Shown: positions 38,943 to 48,611 of the stretch, in pieces | How the letters are laid out: each line of letters opens with the position of its first letter | Numbering within the stretch: the stretch's first letter is position 1 | Origin: a virus | IMG/VR virus record: IMGVR_UViG_3300014839_000001 | Span: 1-61,917 of that record | DNA: 61,917 nucleotides | Reading direction: 5' to 3' (one strand) | Made by a program: the position numbers and the translations under genes | The notes under the pieces: model-generated | What the model was told of the DNA's origin: nothing | Seen by the model: the letters and a program-made list of their open reading frames with translations, nothing else | Database searches by the model: none

Positions 38943-38954
38943 ATTCTCTCCTTG

Positions 38955-39668
38955 TTATTTCGTGCAACGCACAAATTCAGTGACATCTGAAAGTTTGCGT
39001 TCCCGTTGTTGTACTTCGCCGCCGTTTGAGTCGTTTCCTGCCGATGTGTTCCCTTCGCGTGCAAAGAAAGTCACGCCGGGCTCGATCCATTTTTCAAACA
39101 TTCCGATGTGCTTCCCGCCCCAGTAAATGACAAAATCGCCGGGTCGAACTTCGCTTCTCGAAACGGTAATCAGATTGTTGCGCCTTGATCGTGCATCGTT
39201 GAGCACATACGGAACATAGGCGTAGTGAAAATGAAACCCAACCTTGCTTGCGCACCAACTGAGGAACATAGCGCACCACGGGCCAATCAGTTTGTACCAA
39301 ATAGAGAATTTCACAATGTTCGAGTTAGCTGGGGACTCCTTGATTCCAGTCTGACTTATTGCGACCTGAAGCATTTTCATGTGCTTGCTAATCGCCTTCG
39401 TCGCCTTCTTGACCCGAGACTTTGCCCGAGCCCGCATTGCTAGGTTGGGCTTCTTCTTGCCGGACAGGTAAGCAAGAATGAGATCGCCAGCCTGATTGTT
39501 GACAGTGCGATAGCCAAGAGCATATTTGGCGTCTTTGACGGCGCGAGCTGTCTCAGGGCCATAAACGCCGTCAACCGCGCCCTTCAGGTACTTCTTGGTT
39601 TTCAACCAGTTTTGAAGAACCTTGACATTGTGGCCTTCCATGTACGGGGTTGTCAGTCTAAGATCCAT
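38955..39668 (-). CDS. endolysin: peptidoglycan-binding plus CHAP-type amidase (237 aa)
   Basis: ATG 39668 (MDLRLTTPYMEGH) follows AGGAGGCGG. The N-terminal domain (VLQNWLKTKKYLKGAVDGVY, GPETARAVKDAKYALGY) is a PG-binding type-1 domain. A Lys-rich linker leads to a Cys/His amidase (WCAMFLSWCASKVGFHFHYA, RPGDFVIYWGGKHIGMF, with Cys, His, Asp). It degrades the cell wall at lysis. Confidence 0.9.
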   Translation of the reverse strand: MDLRLTTPYMEGHNVKVLQNWLKTKKYLKGAVDGVYGPETARAVKDAKYALGYRTVNNQAGDLILAYLSGKKKPNLAMRARAKSRVKKATKAISKHMKMLQVAISQTGIKESPANSNIVKFSIWYKLIGPWCAMFLSWCASKVGFHFHYAYVPYVLNDARSRRNNLITVSRSEVRPGDFVIYWGGKHIGMFEKWIEPGVTFFAREGNTSAGNDSNGGEVQQRERKLSDVTEFVRCTK

Positions 39669-39828
39669 TTTCCGCCTCCTTTTCAAGCCGATCATTTTCA
39701 ATGTCGGCAATTATCCGTCTTGCTTGTTGCAGTTCTTCTTTGGTTTTTGCCAGCTCGTTTTCAAGAAGTCTATTTTTCACAGTTTGTTCACCGATGATGA
39801 GAATCAAATCCTGTTTTTCCAATTCCAT
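39658..39828 (-). CDS. short coiled-coil protein (56 aa)
   Basis: MELEKQDLILIIGEQTVKNR then LAKTKEELQQARRIIADIEN: a coiled coil. AAAGGAGACGGAA precedes ATG 39828; its last codons overlap the endolysin start. Probably a minor tail or lysis accessory; function unknown. Confidence 0.7.
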   Translation of the reverse strand: MELEKQDLILIIGEQTVKNRLLENELAKTKEELQQARRIIADIENDRLEKEAENGS

Positions 39829-39846
39829 TTCCGTCTCCTTTGTCAG

Positions 39847-40602
39847 CTAGGCGAGTTCGTAGATGATCTGGCCCCAAGCGCTCTTGGCCCCAGGGTTAGT
39901 CCATACAGGTGTCACGGTGGTATAGGCTGGGTCGCAAGTAATACTGGCGCTAGAGGCGGCAACGTAGACACTGGTTGGGATGTAGTGAGTATCGTTATCC
40001 AGACCCGCTCCAGCAGCGAAGGCATTACGAGCGCTAGAGTTACCAAGCGCGGGGGTAGAGAACGATACGGTCGTAGCGTTACTTGTCCCGCTGATTTGGT
40101 AATTCACTATTACCGTCTTCGTTCCAACCCGCAAGTAAGAACACGCGACCGTCCGCCCCGACGTAGCCCATCCCGTAATCGTCGCCGGGGTATAGGGCGT
40201 CCAGGCCATCGTGTTGTTCATGATTCCGACCCAAACTCGCGCTCCATCTGTACCAACATTCCATTCGTATTGATTGGTCGTAGTGTTGAGAATTACAAGA
40301 CCGTAAGGGGCTTTTCCAGCCGCAATTGCGTCACGCGCTGTTGTAGTGAAAGTTCCACCGATAACCCCGCCCAACCCGCGAATAATTTCATCGACTCGCA
40401 GCATGCCGGTAAGGCGTGCCTCGCCCGCGCCGTAACGAAGAAGCTGAAGCCCAGTCTCGCCCAACCGCAATGTTCCTACATCGACGGTCTGTGCGAAGTT
40501 TGACAAGTCAGCCCACGCGTCTTGCATCGCAAGCAAGTCGCCCGCATACAGACGGCCAAGGGGCGCAATCCCTGTGCTGTCAAACTCTTTAATTCTGGAC
40601 AT
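39847..40602 (-). CDS. tail fibre/receptor-binding-type protein (251 aa)
   Basis: It is the last gene of the tail cluster. The N-terminal region (YAGDLLAMQDAWADLSNFAQ) resembles baseplate-attachment parts; the C-terminus is beta-rich with Ser/Thr/Ala-rich strands (TSNATTVSFSTPALGN, YVAASSASITC). Position after the baseplate J and DUF2313-like genes suggests a fibre or receptor-binding protein; homology is not certain. Confidence 0.65.
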   Translation of the reverse strand: MSRIKEFDSTGIAPLGRLYAGDLLAMQDAWADLSNFAQTVDVGTLRLGETGLQLLRYGAGEARLTGMLRVDEIIRGLGGVIGGTFTTTARDAIAAGKAPYGLVILNTTTNQYEWNVGTDGARVWVGIMNNTMAWTPYTPATITGWATSGRTVACSYLRVGTKTVIVNYQISGTSNATTVSFSTPALGNSSARNAFAAGAGLDNDTHYIPTSVYVAASSASITCDPAYTTVTPVWTNPGAKSAWGQIIYELA

Positions 40603-40618
40603 TTTTCACACCCCTTTT

Positions 40619-41236
40619 TTAGTATAACGTTGCTTGCGTGTTGTCAACAGTGAATGACAAACCCGCCGGAAGAATCATATTCATTTCACGCGTCATGGCA
40701 TCGATCGACGGCGTGATACTACTGACAATGTAAATGACAAAACTAAAATCTTCTATATCTTCATCTACTCGATAAGCAAGTGAAATGTCAGAAAGCTCGC
40801 CCCACAATTGAATGCCGTCTGCTACAAGTGGCAGACCCGCAGGAGTCAGACGCGCAGACTCACCACCAAGAGTGGCTTGAATGAACTTTTCAATGATAGC
40901 GTTTCTTCGAGGACGAGTGAATGCGCCCCACTGCATTTTTGTGGCCAGAATTGCGCGACGACTTTCGATTGACATTCCGGCTGGTTCGATTGAAGCGCCC
41001 AACTCTTCTTCCCACAATGACAAATACGTGGACGCGGTACAGATGAACATTTCAAAGTACAACTCAGTCAGTTCATCTGCGCCGTCTTCCTGAAGAACGT
41101 CACAAAAAACCTTTCGCACTTGCCCGATGTTTGAGTCTTGGTTTTCAGGCCACAGACCAGTGGGTGAGCTTTCGACAAAGCTCAGCTCGATGTCGGTCGG
41201 AACCTCTTCTGCCGGAAGTGTTGGGAAGGTAGACAT
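40619..41236 (-). CDS. baseplate/tail protein, DUF2313 (YmfQ)-like (205 aa)
   Basis: IGQVRKVFCDVLQEDGADEL, LSLWEEELG, RRAILATKMQWGAFTRPR fit the YmfQ/gp48-type family that follows baseplate J in contractile and Mu-like tails. Gene order supports it. Confidence 0.75.
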   Translation of the reverse strand: MSTFPTLPAEEVPTDIELSFVESSPTGLWPENQDSNIGQVRKVFCDVLQEDGADELTELYFEMFICTASTYLSLWEEELGASIEPAGMSIESRRAILATKMQWGAFTRPRRNAIIEKFIQATLGGESARLTPAGLPLVADGIQLWGELSDISLAYRVDEDIEDFSFVIYIVSSITPSIDAMTREMNMILPAGLSFTVDNTQATLY

Positions 41237-41244
41237 TGTTCTCC

Positions 41245-42660
41245 TTACGACGTAACGGTAATAGTTCCGATGACGGGTTTTTCGGTAGCTGCTGAGGTTT
41301 GGTTAGAACCAGGAGTAGTTACCACCAATGTCAAAACGCCAGGAACATCGCCAAACACCGCGTCTGTAATTCCAGCAACATAGACCGTTTCGTGTACGGC
41401 AACTCCGTTGACATAAGCAGTAACCGCCGCTTCTACCCCTGCTGTAACATCTGCCAACGCATATCCAGTGTCGAGCGTAACCGTAACAGCAACATTGATT
41501 GTCTTGGGTGTAAACGTAGCCACATGAATTGTCATGTTCGCAATGTCAAGAGCCTCAAGTGCTGCAAGCACTTCTGCCTGCTTTGGAGCGTCTGGAACGG
41601 TTCCGCCAGGGCCGACAATGTAAACAGTTACATGCCCGTTTGTCGGCGTTACCCCGTTCATGTTTGAAAATGCCGTAGCCTGATCGACACCGTAAATTTC
41701 TTCAGCCCATGCTTCGAGATCGCTGATCGAACCTGATTTTGGGCTCCTAATGTGATCGAGAAGCCGAAGCCGGTACACTTCCATGTCTTCAGGATCGCCG
41801 CCACCTGTAAACGCCGCGATGTTCGTTACATCTGTCACGCCATCCGGCACATCAGCAATTTCAATGACCGCACCAATGGCGACGTTGTAAGCAAGCCCCA
41901 CATCGTCTGACTGAGCGGTAACTGTAATACGTTCTGCCGTCGAGACAGCAGGGACGGCACCAACCGGCGTTGCAGTGTTGTCCAGATACCCCGTAGTCGC
42001 ATTGTCAATGATCGTCGTAAGAAACGCAAAAGCACCGCCGTTCACCGCTCGGTATATTTTGCGGTGCAATGTTCCCGCACCACCTGTCGGGATATTTGAC
42101 AAAGTGATCTTGTGCGCCAGTGCGGTTGTCACAGGAGTAGAGACGAGCCCAGGAAGTGTTTCACCCTCGGTCGTTGTAAATGTCACGGCGTATTCATAGG
42201 TTCCTGCAACTGGATTGCCGCCAACCGCCGAATCAACGGCGGTGAGTGCATCAGGAATACCAGGATCAGGAATTGTCGCTTCTTCAGTTGTAACAAAGTA
42301 AAGTATGTCGTCATCAGTGACCGTCACGCAAGCCGACGAACCTTCAGGAATGACCGTTCCGCCACTTCCTGAAAACAGTAGATTGCCAGCAGACGGTGTA
42401 CCATCTTTGAGAGGCAGGCCGTATTCGTCGCCTTTCAATTCGAGGGTTGAAATTCCTGCGCGTTGAATGAACATATCATCGCGCAGAAGTTGGTTAGCAA
42501 GATACACGCCTTCAAGTTCAGCCGCAAAGACTTCACAGAAGATGCGGAAGACGCCATCCTCTTCTGTCCAAATGTCAGGAATGCGGGCTTGAAATCGCTG
42601 GATCAATGAAGCAACGATTTCGTCCTTGGTCTTGTAGATCAACAATGCTTCTAGTCCCAT
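41245..42660 (-). CDS. baseplate J-like protein (471 aa)
   Basis: GVFRIFCEVFAAELEGVYLA, GDEYGLPLKDGTPS, YRLRLLDHIRSPKSGSISDL, and AEEIYGVDQATAF...GHVTVYI are characteristic of the Mu gpJ/T4 gp6 wedge family. An inserted beta-domain with TTTEGETLPGLVSTPVTTAL lies in the first third. It builds the baseplate wedge. Confidence 0.9.
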   Translation of the reverse strand: MGLEALLIYKTKDEIVASLIQRFQARIPDIWTEEDGVFRIFCEVFAAELEGVYLANQLLRDDMFIQRAGISTLELKGDEYGLPLKDGTPSAGNLLFSGSGGTVIPEGSSACVTVTDDDILYFVTTEEATIPDPGIPDALTAVDSAVGGNPVAGTYEYAVTFTTTEGETLPGLVSTPVTTALAHKITLSNIPTGGAGTLHRKIYRAVNGGAFAFLTTIIDNATTGYLDNTATPVGAVPAVSTAERITVTAQSDDVGLAYNVAIGAVIEIADVPDGVTDVTNIAAFTGGGDPEDMEVYRLRLLDHIRSPKSGSISDLEAWAEEIYGVDQATAFSNMNGVTPTNGHVTVYIVGPGGTVPDAPKQAEVLAALEALDIANMTIHVATFTPKTINVAVTVTLDTGYALADVTAGVEAAVTAYVNGVAVHETVYVAGITDAVFGDVPGVLTLVVTTPGSNQTSAATEKPVIGTITVTS

Positions 42661-42669
42661 GAAATCCTC

Positions 42670-43071
42670 CTAAAGTGGAAGGTCAAAATCGATGATTTGC
42701 GTTTCACCAACGACATCAGAATCGTCTGACGTAGAAGGTTGAATTTCAAGCGAAACTTTCAGGGCGTTCGGGTCGGTATCACTTTCGTTTACCATCACGC
42801 TCACAATCTCAATGTCATCCATCGGCGCAAGAGCTTCCTCGATGAACGCGCTCGTCTCTAACAGGAGCCGCGATCTTGGAAGATGCAAAGCCGCTCGGAG
42901 CCTGCTGCCGAGTAAACCGTCAGAAGGGTCATTGACCCACCCTTGCTCTATACGAAGCCGTACACGAGCGCGCTGTGCTGTCACGGCGTCTTCTGTGACC
43001 GTCTGGAAGTCCAAGTTAGGCCCAAACAGCAAATCGCCGGTAGCTGGGTCAATAGCGAGATCAACTGCCAT
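42670..43071 (-). CDS. baseplate wedge protein, gp25/DUF2634-like (133 aa)
   Basis: DLAIDPATGDLLFGPNLDFQ, QRARVRLRIEQGWVNDPSDG and the SRLLLETSAFIEEALAP stretch match the short W/gp25-like family. It lies directly before baseplate J. Confidence 0.8.
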   Translation of the reverse strand: MAVDLAIDPATGDLLFGPNLDFQTVTEDAVTAQRARVRLRIEQGWVNDPSDGLLGSRLRAALHLPRSRLLLETSAFIEEALAPMDDIEIVSVMVNESDTDPNALKVSLEIQPSTSDDSDVVGETQIIDFDLPL

Positions 43072-43077
43072 TCTTTT

Positions 43078-43422
43078 TCACTCTCCTACATATCCTGTTG
43101 ACAAGATGACTCCAACGCATTTAGATAAGCGATTTTCACCGGATTGTTTAAGTACCGCGACCGTATCTCCTACACTTGGAACGTCATAATCAATTTCAAT
43201 TCTTTTTGATTGAGCTGCGCCATTTGCGTCTTTTTCAAGATACCGAAGATAACCCCGAAAGCCAACGAGCGGAATTGGCTGATCCCCAAGTTCCTCAAGC
43301 CAAACCAACTTCCTCTTTGCGTCGCTTTTGATTACACGTCCGCAAACAATTTCGCTGGGCGCTTGCGATGAACTTACTACTTCAAAGATTAACCGCAATG
43401 TTTCGTCTCTGTTCATTGTCAA
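43078..43422 (-). CDS. DUF2577-like baseplate protein (114 aa)
   Basis: CGRVIKSDAKRKLVWLEELG, KRIEIDYDVPSVGDTVAVLK and the final small-domain ending resemble the DUF2577 family of PBSX-type tails. Overlaps the hub gene by 4 bp. Confidence 0.7.
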   Translation of the reverse strand: MTMNRDETLRLIFEVVSSSQAPSEIVCGRVIKSDAKRKLVWLEELGDQPIPLVGFRGYLRYLEKDANGAAQSKRIEIDYDVPSVGDTVAVLKQSGENRLSKCVGVILSTGYVGE

Positions 43423-45605
43423 TCACCCGCCGAGGAGTCTTTCCATTGCACAACACGTCGGGCACCATCATAATGTTCTCGATAATAGCCGCTGTTCAGA
43501 GCTGAAATTTTGACTACATCACCAGCGTGCGGTGCTTGAAGAAAATGTCCGTTACCGAGATAAATGCCCATGTGCGATTGGTTGTTGAAAAACACCAAGT
43601 CGCCTATAAGCAATTGATCCTTTGTTATATGCTTGAAATTGGAATTGTTCCAGTCCGTATACGTGTTCCCCAATGATACCGGAAAACCAGCGTCCGCGTA
43701 CATCGCATGCGCAAGTCCAGAACAGTCAAATGAACTTGGCCCTCTGGCTCCCCACTCATACGGCTTGCCAAGTTGTCTGAGCCCGTAGTGAATTGCCTTT
43801 TTTACATAGTTAGGAGCCTTCTTCGGAACTTGCACTGTAACCATATTTCCTGATTCGTCAGCCACGTTGTACTCACTTGACATTGTGAGTTTACCCGTTT
43901 TGGTAACATCTTTTGTTACTGCGGCATATTTGCTTTTCCAGACAGTGAAAACTTTCTTGCGATACGCTTGAGCACGAGGGCCAGAACCGTTATACCGCTC
44001 GACGCCGATCCAGATATTCGCATCCACTTGCGGGTCGAGTCCAGTCAATTTTCCGGCGAAGGCTTTAGCCCCAGCTCGAATGTTGCACGAAGGCATCCAT
44101 CGACCACCACTGTACTCGTCATGGCTCTTTCCGTATTTGTCAGCTTGCTCCTTGTAGCTCGCCGTAGTGAGTTGCATTGGGCCAACGCCAGCTTCGCGGC
44201 TGAATGGGTTAAGCTTGTTTCCGGCTTTGTTGGCAAAGAGACTTTTCCACTCATTGATTTTTTCGCTAGACGGTACTGGGTAGTCGCCGTATGGCCCTTT
44301 TTTAAGAACAGTGTCACTTGGCTTTTTGTACCACTCAGTATCCCCGCCTTCTCTGACATTTTTGAAATTTCCTTCGCAATTACAAATAGCAAGCAGCACA
44401 CCAAGGAACAAGGTGTAGTCCCAGCCTCCGTGAAATTCTTGAGCGGCAGAAGCAAAAGCGTCGCCCCAGCGAATACCGGAAGACGAAAGAGCCCCGCCCG
44501 CGTCAGAAGGGGTAATTGTATCGCCAGGGTCTTTGACTATTTCAGGATCGTCAGGAACGCGTTTTGTAATTGCGAACTGCTTTTCTCTGAGTCTGATCGT
44601 TTGCGTATAACCATCAGTGCCACCTTCTAACTTTGTTCCAACGACAAAGTACATTCCGACGATACCGATCTCGGGAAAATTCACCATCGCCATTCGGTTC
44701 TGTTTTATCAGCGTACCAAGGATGCTATGCGGAATAGTGATTTCAATTTCAAATGCGCCTACTTTGCCTTCGAAGATTTCCTCCCACGCTTCTTTCACGG
44801 CTTCAGTTTTGTTCTTTGACTTGGTAGACGTGATTATTTTCAACGGCTGTTTAGTCCACGAGTTGATCGTTCGATCAATGGCTCGGCCACGAAAACCAAT
44901 CAGGTTGCTCGAACCTGTGCCGCCACCTGACCGTGTGCCAAACACCCAAACTTCTCCGAGCCTGCCTTGCGCTGACTTCGTGATTTTCAAAGTCTCGATC
45001 GGAATCCAACGTTTGTCAGTTTTACCGACTTTGGGCCAACCAAAGTAATACGACGGCGACCCACTGTAGTTCAGCTTGTCGGCAATGAGCCTGCCGGTGG
45101 AATCAACCCACAACCACATCTTGCGGTGGCTGTATAGCCGGTACCACGATTCCCAATACGATTCTGAACCCGTTCGATAGAACTTTGAGATTGCTTTCAC
45201 AGGCGTCAATTTCAATCGACTGATGCCAAGCAGTTTTGCTTCGTTGGCGACAAGTACGTGCGGTCGTACTTTCTTTTTCATGCCAGGAGGAGCTTGCGAA
45301 TCAGTAGCAACGCAGCTAATATCACGCCCCGCAATCGAAAGCATCCCGTTTTCATAAACTACCATGTCGGAAATTCCGCTGTGAAGCTGTTCAGCCTTGT
45401 CGGTGAAAATGTTTGCGCGTACTTCGTTGTCTCGAACCAAAAACTCTCTGACATTCAGAAGCGTCGGCGGTCGAACGTCAATGCTGAAAACATCGGCGTC
45501 AGTATCCATTGCTGACTCGATCGAGAACGCTTCCACGCGGCAAGCGGCGTACTGCTTGAAGCCCTGTTTACCCATCGCTATCGATATGATGGTGTTCAAG
45601 TTCAT
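43419..45605 (-). CDS. baseplate hub fused to lysozyme and NlpC/P60 domains (728 aa)
   Basis: Residues 1-340 form an XkdQ/gp27-like hub (ATDSQAPPGMKKKVRPHVLV, VWVFGTRS). Residues about 375-570 carry a lysozyme-like domain (GVGPMQLTTASYKEQADKYG, VERYNGSGPRAQAYRKKVF). Residues about 590-720 are NlpC/P60: YGLRQLGKPYEWGARGPSSF-DCSGLAH, SHMGIYLGNGHFLQAPH, giving Cys-His-His. The hub could locally cut glycan and peptide bonds during injection. Starts ATG 45605, overlapping the 51-aa gene. Confidence 0.9.
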   Translation of the reverse strand: MNLNTIISIAMGKQGFKQYAACRVEAFSIESAMDTDADVFSIDVRPPTLLNVREFLVRDNEVRANIFTDKAEQLHSGISDMVVYENGMLSIAGRDISCVATDSQAPPGMKKKVRPHVLVANEAKLLGISRLKLTPVKAISKFYRTGSESYWESWYRLYSHRKMWLWVDSTGRLIADKLNYSGSPSYYFGWPKVGKTDKRWIPIETLKITKSAQGRLGEVWVFGTRSGGGTGSSNLIGFRGRAIDRTINSWTKQPLKIITSTKSKNKTEAVKEAWEEIFEGKVGAFEIEITIPHSILGTLIKQNRMAMVNFPEIGIVGMYFVVGTKLEGGTDGYTQTIRLREKQFAITKRVPDDPEIVKDPGDTITPSDAGGALSSSGIRWGDAFASAAQEFHGGWDYTLFLGVLLAICNCEGNFKNVREGGDTEWYKKPSDTVLKKGPYGDYPVPSSEKINEWKSLFANKAGNKLNPFSREAGVGPMQLTTASYKEQADKYGKSHDEYSGGRWMPSCNIRAGAKAFAGKLTGLDPQVDANIWIGVERYNGSGPRAQAYRKKVFTVWKSKYAAVTKDVTKTGKLTMSSEYNVADESGNMVTVQVPKKAPNYVKKAIHYGLRQLGKPYEWGARGPSSFDCSGLAHAMYADAGFPVSLGNTYTDWNNSNFKHITKDQLLIGDLVFFNNQSHMGIYLGNGHFLQAPHAGDVVKISALNSGYYREHYDGARRVVQWKDSSAGD

Positions 45606-45757
45606 CTTCCGCGAACCTCATCGCAAATTTCATCGAACTTCTGGATTTTCAAACTTTTCGGGGCTCGGGGATTGCTTCGCAACCAACGCTTGAATTGAAT
45701 AGCGGTGCGTTGCTCCATTGTCGTGATCTTGCTTTTTGTGGCAAAGGAGGTTGCCAT
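45602..45757 (-). CDS. small basic protein (51 aa)
   Basis: MATSFATKSKITTMEQRTAI, then RWLRSNPRAPKSLKIQ. It is squeezed between the LysM-like gene (TAATG overlap) and the hub (ATGA overlap). No ribosome-binding site is visible, so translation must be coupled. Function unknown. Confidence 0.6.
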   Translation of the reverse strand: MATSFATKSKITTMEQRTAIQFKRWLRSNPRAPKSLKIQKFDEICDEVRGR

Positions 45758-46464
45758 TAGTAATACACCGTTTTCCCTGCCGGAATTTTGTGGTCAGGAA
45801 CCTTGTGTGTCGGCACGTTCTTGAAGTATTTCAAGTTCTTTGAAATTGAATACAAAACCGTCCACTTGCCTGAGTTCTTGTAAACCTTTTTGGCGATCTT
45901 GCGCAGTGTATTGATTTTTGAAGTGGTCTTGAACTTTCGTGTTCCTACCTTCGTGCTCTTGGTCGCACCGATAGGTTCGTAGCTGCCCTTTATTTTCACG
46001 CCAGGATTGACGCAAACAAAAACTGCGGTATATGCAATGTCCATTGTTCGTTCGTCGTCAGCATGCGCACTTGTCAATGACTCGCAAACAACAAACTGTG
46101 ACTTTGCTAAAATCCCCGGCAAGTACAAAAGCTTTCCTTGACTTGGCGTGTCTTTGTAAAAAACGTCTCGAAGCGCTTGCATGTTTTCACTACTTGTCCA
46201 CCCAGGAAACGTTCCGGTCAATGTAATTCGTGTTTCACCTTTATGAACGACATCAACGGTGAGGTTTGCACCGCTACTGATATATTTGTGTACGCCTAAC
46301 TCTGCTTCGTCTGCAATTTCAAAACCTTCGACGGCCATTGGCCATGTAAAAACAGCGTCACCGGGAATGGCAAGATACGGGCGTGAAAACTGTCGGTCTG
46401 GAACAAGCAGATAGTGCGCGGTATCTCGTGAGTCGTCAGGTACAGTAGGAGGCCGTGGAGTCAT
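45757..46464 (-). CDS. XkdP-like LysM tail protein (235 aa)
   Basis: The C-terminus INTLRKIAKKVYKNSGKWTV, LYSISKNLKYFKNVPTHKVP, DHKIPAGKTV is LysM-like. The N-terminal part (YLAIPGDAVFTWPMAVEGFE) resembles the tape-measure-adjacent family. Located between tape measure and hub, as in PBSX-type tails. ATG 46464 overlaps the tape-measure stop. Confidence 0.8.
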   Translation of the reverse strand: MTPRPPTVPDDSRDTAHYLLVPDRQFSRPYLAIPGDAVFTWPMAVEGFEIADEAELGVHKYISSGANLTVDVVHKGETRITLTGTFPGWTSSENMQALRDVFYKDTPSQGKLLYLPGILAKSQFVVCESLTSAHADDERTMDIAYTAVFVCVNPGVKIKGSYEPIGATKSTKVGTRKFKTTSKINTLRKIAKKVYKNSGKWTVLYSISKNLKYFKNVPTHKVPDHKIPAGKTVYY

Positions 46465-48605
46465 CAATTGCCGCCCTTCTTGTTTGTGGCACCCGAGGTT
46501 TTTTTCTTACCGCGATAAGTTCCTGCCGGGGCTCCTGACCACGGCCATAGTGTAACAGGAACCGTGACCTGTTGATCGGCATTTTTCACTGCTTTGCCAA
46601 GTATGCTATCGGCCTTCAGGTTTATTGTCACTACTGCTTCGCCGATCATTTTTTGTGCCGCTGTCTGCTGTCGAGCTTCTCGCCTCTGTATCTTAAGCCA
46701 ATTTTCAACGTTCTTTGCTGGCGTTTTTCCTTCAATGTAACTTTCAAGAGCCTTTACTTCCAACTGCTGTTGCATACTCAGATTTCCAGCAAACTTGCCA
46801 GCGCCCAGTTTACCCAACTCCTTATTGAGCAGTGGGAACCGTTGCGCTGCCGCAAGCCGCCTAGCTGCTCCATGCCGACCAGTTTGCTCTTCTGACCCCG
46901 GCGTTGATAACAAAATCGCCGCATCAAGAACACCAATGGCAGCAGTGCTGCCACCAACTCTTCCTAACTTCTTGCCCCACCCTGATTTCCAAAAACCACC
47001 AACCGGAGGAATAGTTTTACCACCTGGGTTTGGCCCGCTACCGCCCGATGGAGCGCCTGACATATACCAAGAAATCGGATCAATGATGACCCAAAAAGGA
47101 GCAGCACGAGCACCTGTACCAGCCGATTGAAATGCGCCTGAAATTCCGCCTCCAATAAGCTCGGCTTGAGCAAGTCCAACCCCCCTGCTTGCGCCTTTTC
47201 CAAGTTTGCCCGCTCTTTTCAAAAGCATTGCGGTTATTCCACCGCCAGCAAGAAGAGCTTCAATACCAGTTAGTTCATGAGGGCTCAAGTTCTTCAGCGC
47301 GGATTGCACAACGCTAGTGCCAGCCTTAGCGGCAGGTTTCAAAATGAAATTTAACCCACGCATAGACTGAACGCTAACCGCTTTTGTGGCACTGGCAAAC
47401 TGCAACAGATACCGTTGGTCGTTTGCTCTTCTGGCCGCGAGCCCCAGCGTGTTCTTTTTTTCAGCTTCAACCAGCAATTTTGCAGCTTTCTCCAGCCCTT
47501 CTGCTCCACCCGTTGCAATTAAGTTGAGGAACGCGCGGGCGGACTGAAGACGAGGAAACAACTTGTAGATCGCTGTAAGGTTAGCGCCGCCGCTTACCCC
47601 TGCTGCGTTCATCATTGCAGGAACATCTTGATCCGTTGTGAAATCCGCGCTATTGAGAGCCTTTGGATTGCGAACCTTGACATTTCCTCCAAGCACCCTT
47701 AGCAACGTTTTCAGAACCTTGTCTTCGCCTATCTTGTATAGCTGGTTAGGGTCAGAAGTTCCAATGTACTGCTGCATCATTGCTTTTGAAGCAGCCGACT
47801 TGGGTGCGACAAGAGACTGCGTGAGTAGCTGTCTGACATTCTGCGTAATCATTCCTGGCGAGCCACCGGCTTTCGACGCCTGAAGCAGTACCGCGAATAT
47901 CTGTTCCGGTGTCATTCGTCCGGCTATTTTTGCCGGGGCGAGCTGGCCTACTGACGTAGCAACGTCTTGACCCCAAAGGGTAGGCGACTCTTGGAGCATT
48001 GCGTACAGCATCGACCCCATTTGTTGTCCGCGCTTTGGCTTGTATTTACCGCCCATCAACGCAGAGATACCCGCAATCATCTGCTTAGGATCACCCATTT
48101 CGTCTGCCCCTGCCGCCACAGTAAATTGCGACATCATATCTGCCAAGCCTGAAGCCTGTTTTACGCCAGCTTTTCCACTTGGCGCATCAAAGGCGGAATA
48201 AAATGATCGCATATATTCTTGCACGTCAGTCACAGCTAATCCAAACTTGACTGACATTTTCAATGCGTCAGTTCCAAGATTCTCAAGCTCGTTGCCGACG
48301 CCCTTGAGTTTTCCACTAGACGTAACCTGTGTCGCAATTGCGTCAATTTCACCAAGCTTTACCTGAAACTGACTGAGACTTGAAATTGCTGTAATCACGC
48401 CGTAGACAACACTACCAGCAAGAGCGTACCGGATCGTTGTACCAAGGGCTCTCATTTGCTGTCCCCAGTAACCGAGCTGCTTACCGCTTTGCCCGGTTGC
48501 TTGGTTGACCTGACTGAACCCGCTTTTGATCTGATTCAGATCGGCTCTGAGCTGCTGTCCATGACTGACCCAGTTGATACCAATCTCTTCTGACCAAACT
48601 GGCAC
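46464..48605 (-). CDS. tape measure protein (713 aa)
   Basis: The N-terminal 60 residues are coiled (SHGQQLRADLNQIKSGFSQV), followed by a hydrophobic stretch (ALAGSVVYGVITAISSLSQF), the usual TMP core AMSAFYSAFDAP-type region, and Gly/Ala-rich helices. Length sets tail length at roughly 100 nm if 0.15 nm per residue (a rule of thumb). It follows the chaperone pair. Confidence 0.88.
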   Translation of the reverse strand: MPVWSEEIGINWVSHGQQLRADLNQIKSGFSQVNQATGQSGKQLGYWGQQMRALGTTIRYALAGSVVYGVITAISSLSQFQVKLGEIDAIATQVTSSGKLKGVGNELENLGTDALKMSVKFGLAVTDVQEYMRSFYSAFDAPSGKAGVKQASGLADMMSQFTVAAGADEMGDPKQMIAGISALMGGKYKPKRGQQMGSMLYAMLQESPTLWGQDVATSVGQLAPAKIAGRMTPEQIFAVLLQASKAGGSPGMITQNVRQLLTQSLVAPKSAASKAMMQQYIGTSDPNQLYKIGEDKVLKTLLRVLGGNVKVRNPKALNSADFTTDQDVPAMMNAAGVSGGANLTAIYKLFPRLQSARAFLNLIATGGAEGLEKAAKLLVEAEKKNTLGLAARRANDQRYLLQFASATKAVSVQSMRGLNFILKPAAKAGTSVVQSALKNLSPHELTGIEALLAGGGITAMLLKRAGKLGKGASRGVGLAQAELIGGGISGAFQSAGTGARAAPFWVIIDPISWYMSGAPSGGSGPNPGGKTIPPVGGFWKSGWGKKLGRVGGSTAAIGVLDAAILLSTPGSEEQTGRHGAARRLAAAQRFPLLNKELGKLGAGKFAGNLSMQQQLEVKALESYIEGKTPAKNVENWLKIQRREARQQTAAQKMIGEAVVTINLKADSILGKAVKNADQQVTVPVTLWPWSGAPAGTYRGKKKTSGATNKKGGN

Positions 48606-48611
48606 TGCTGC

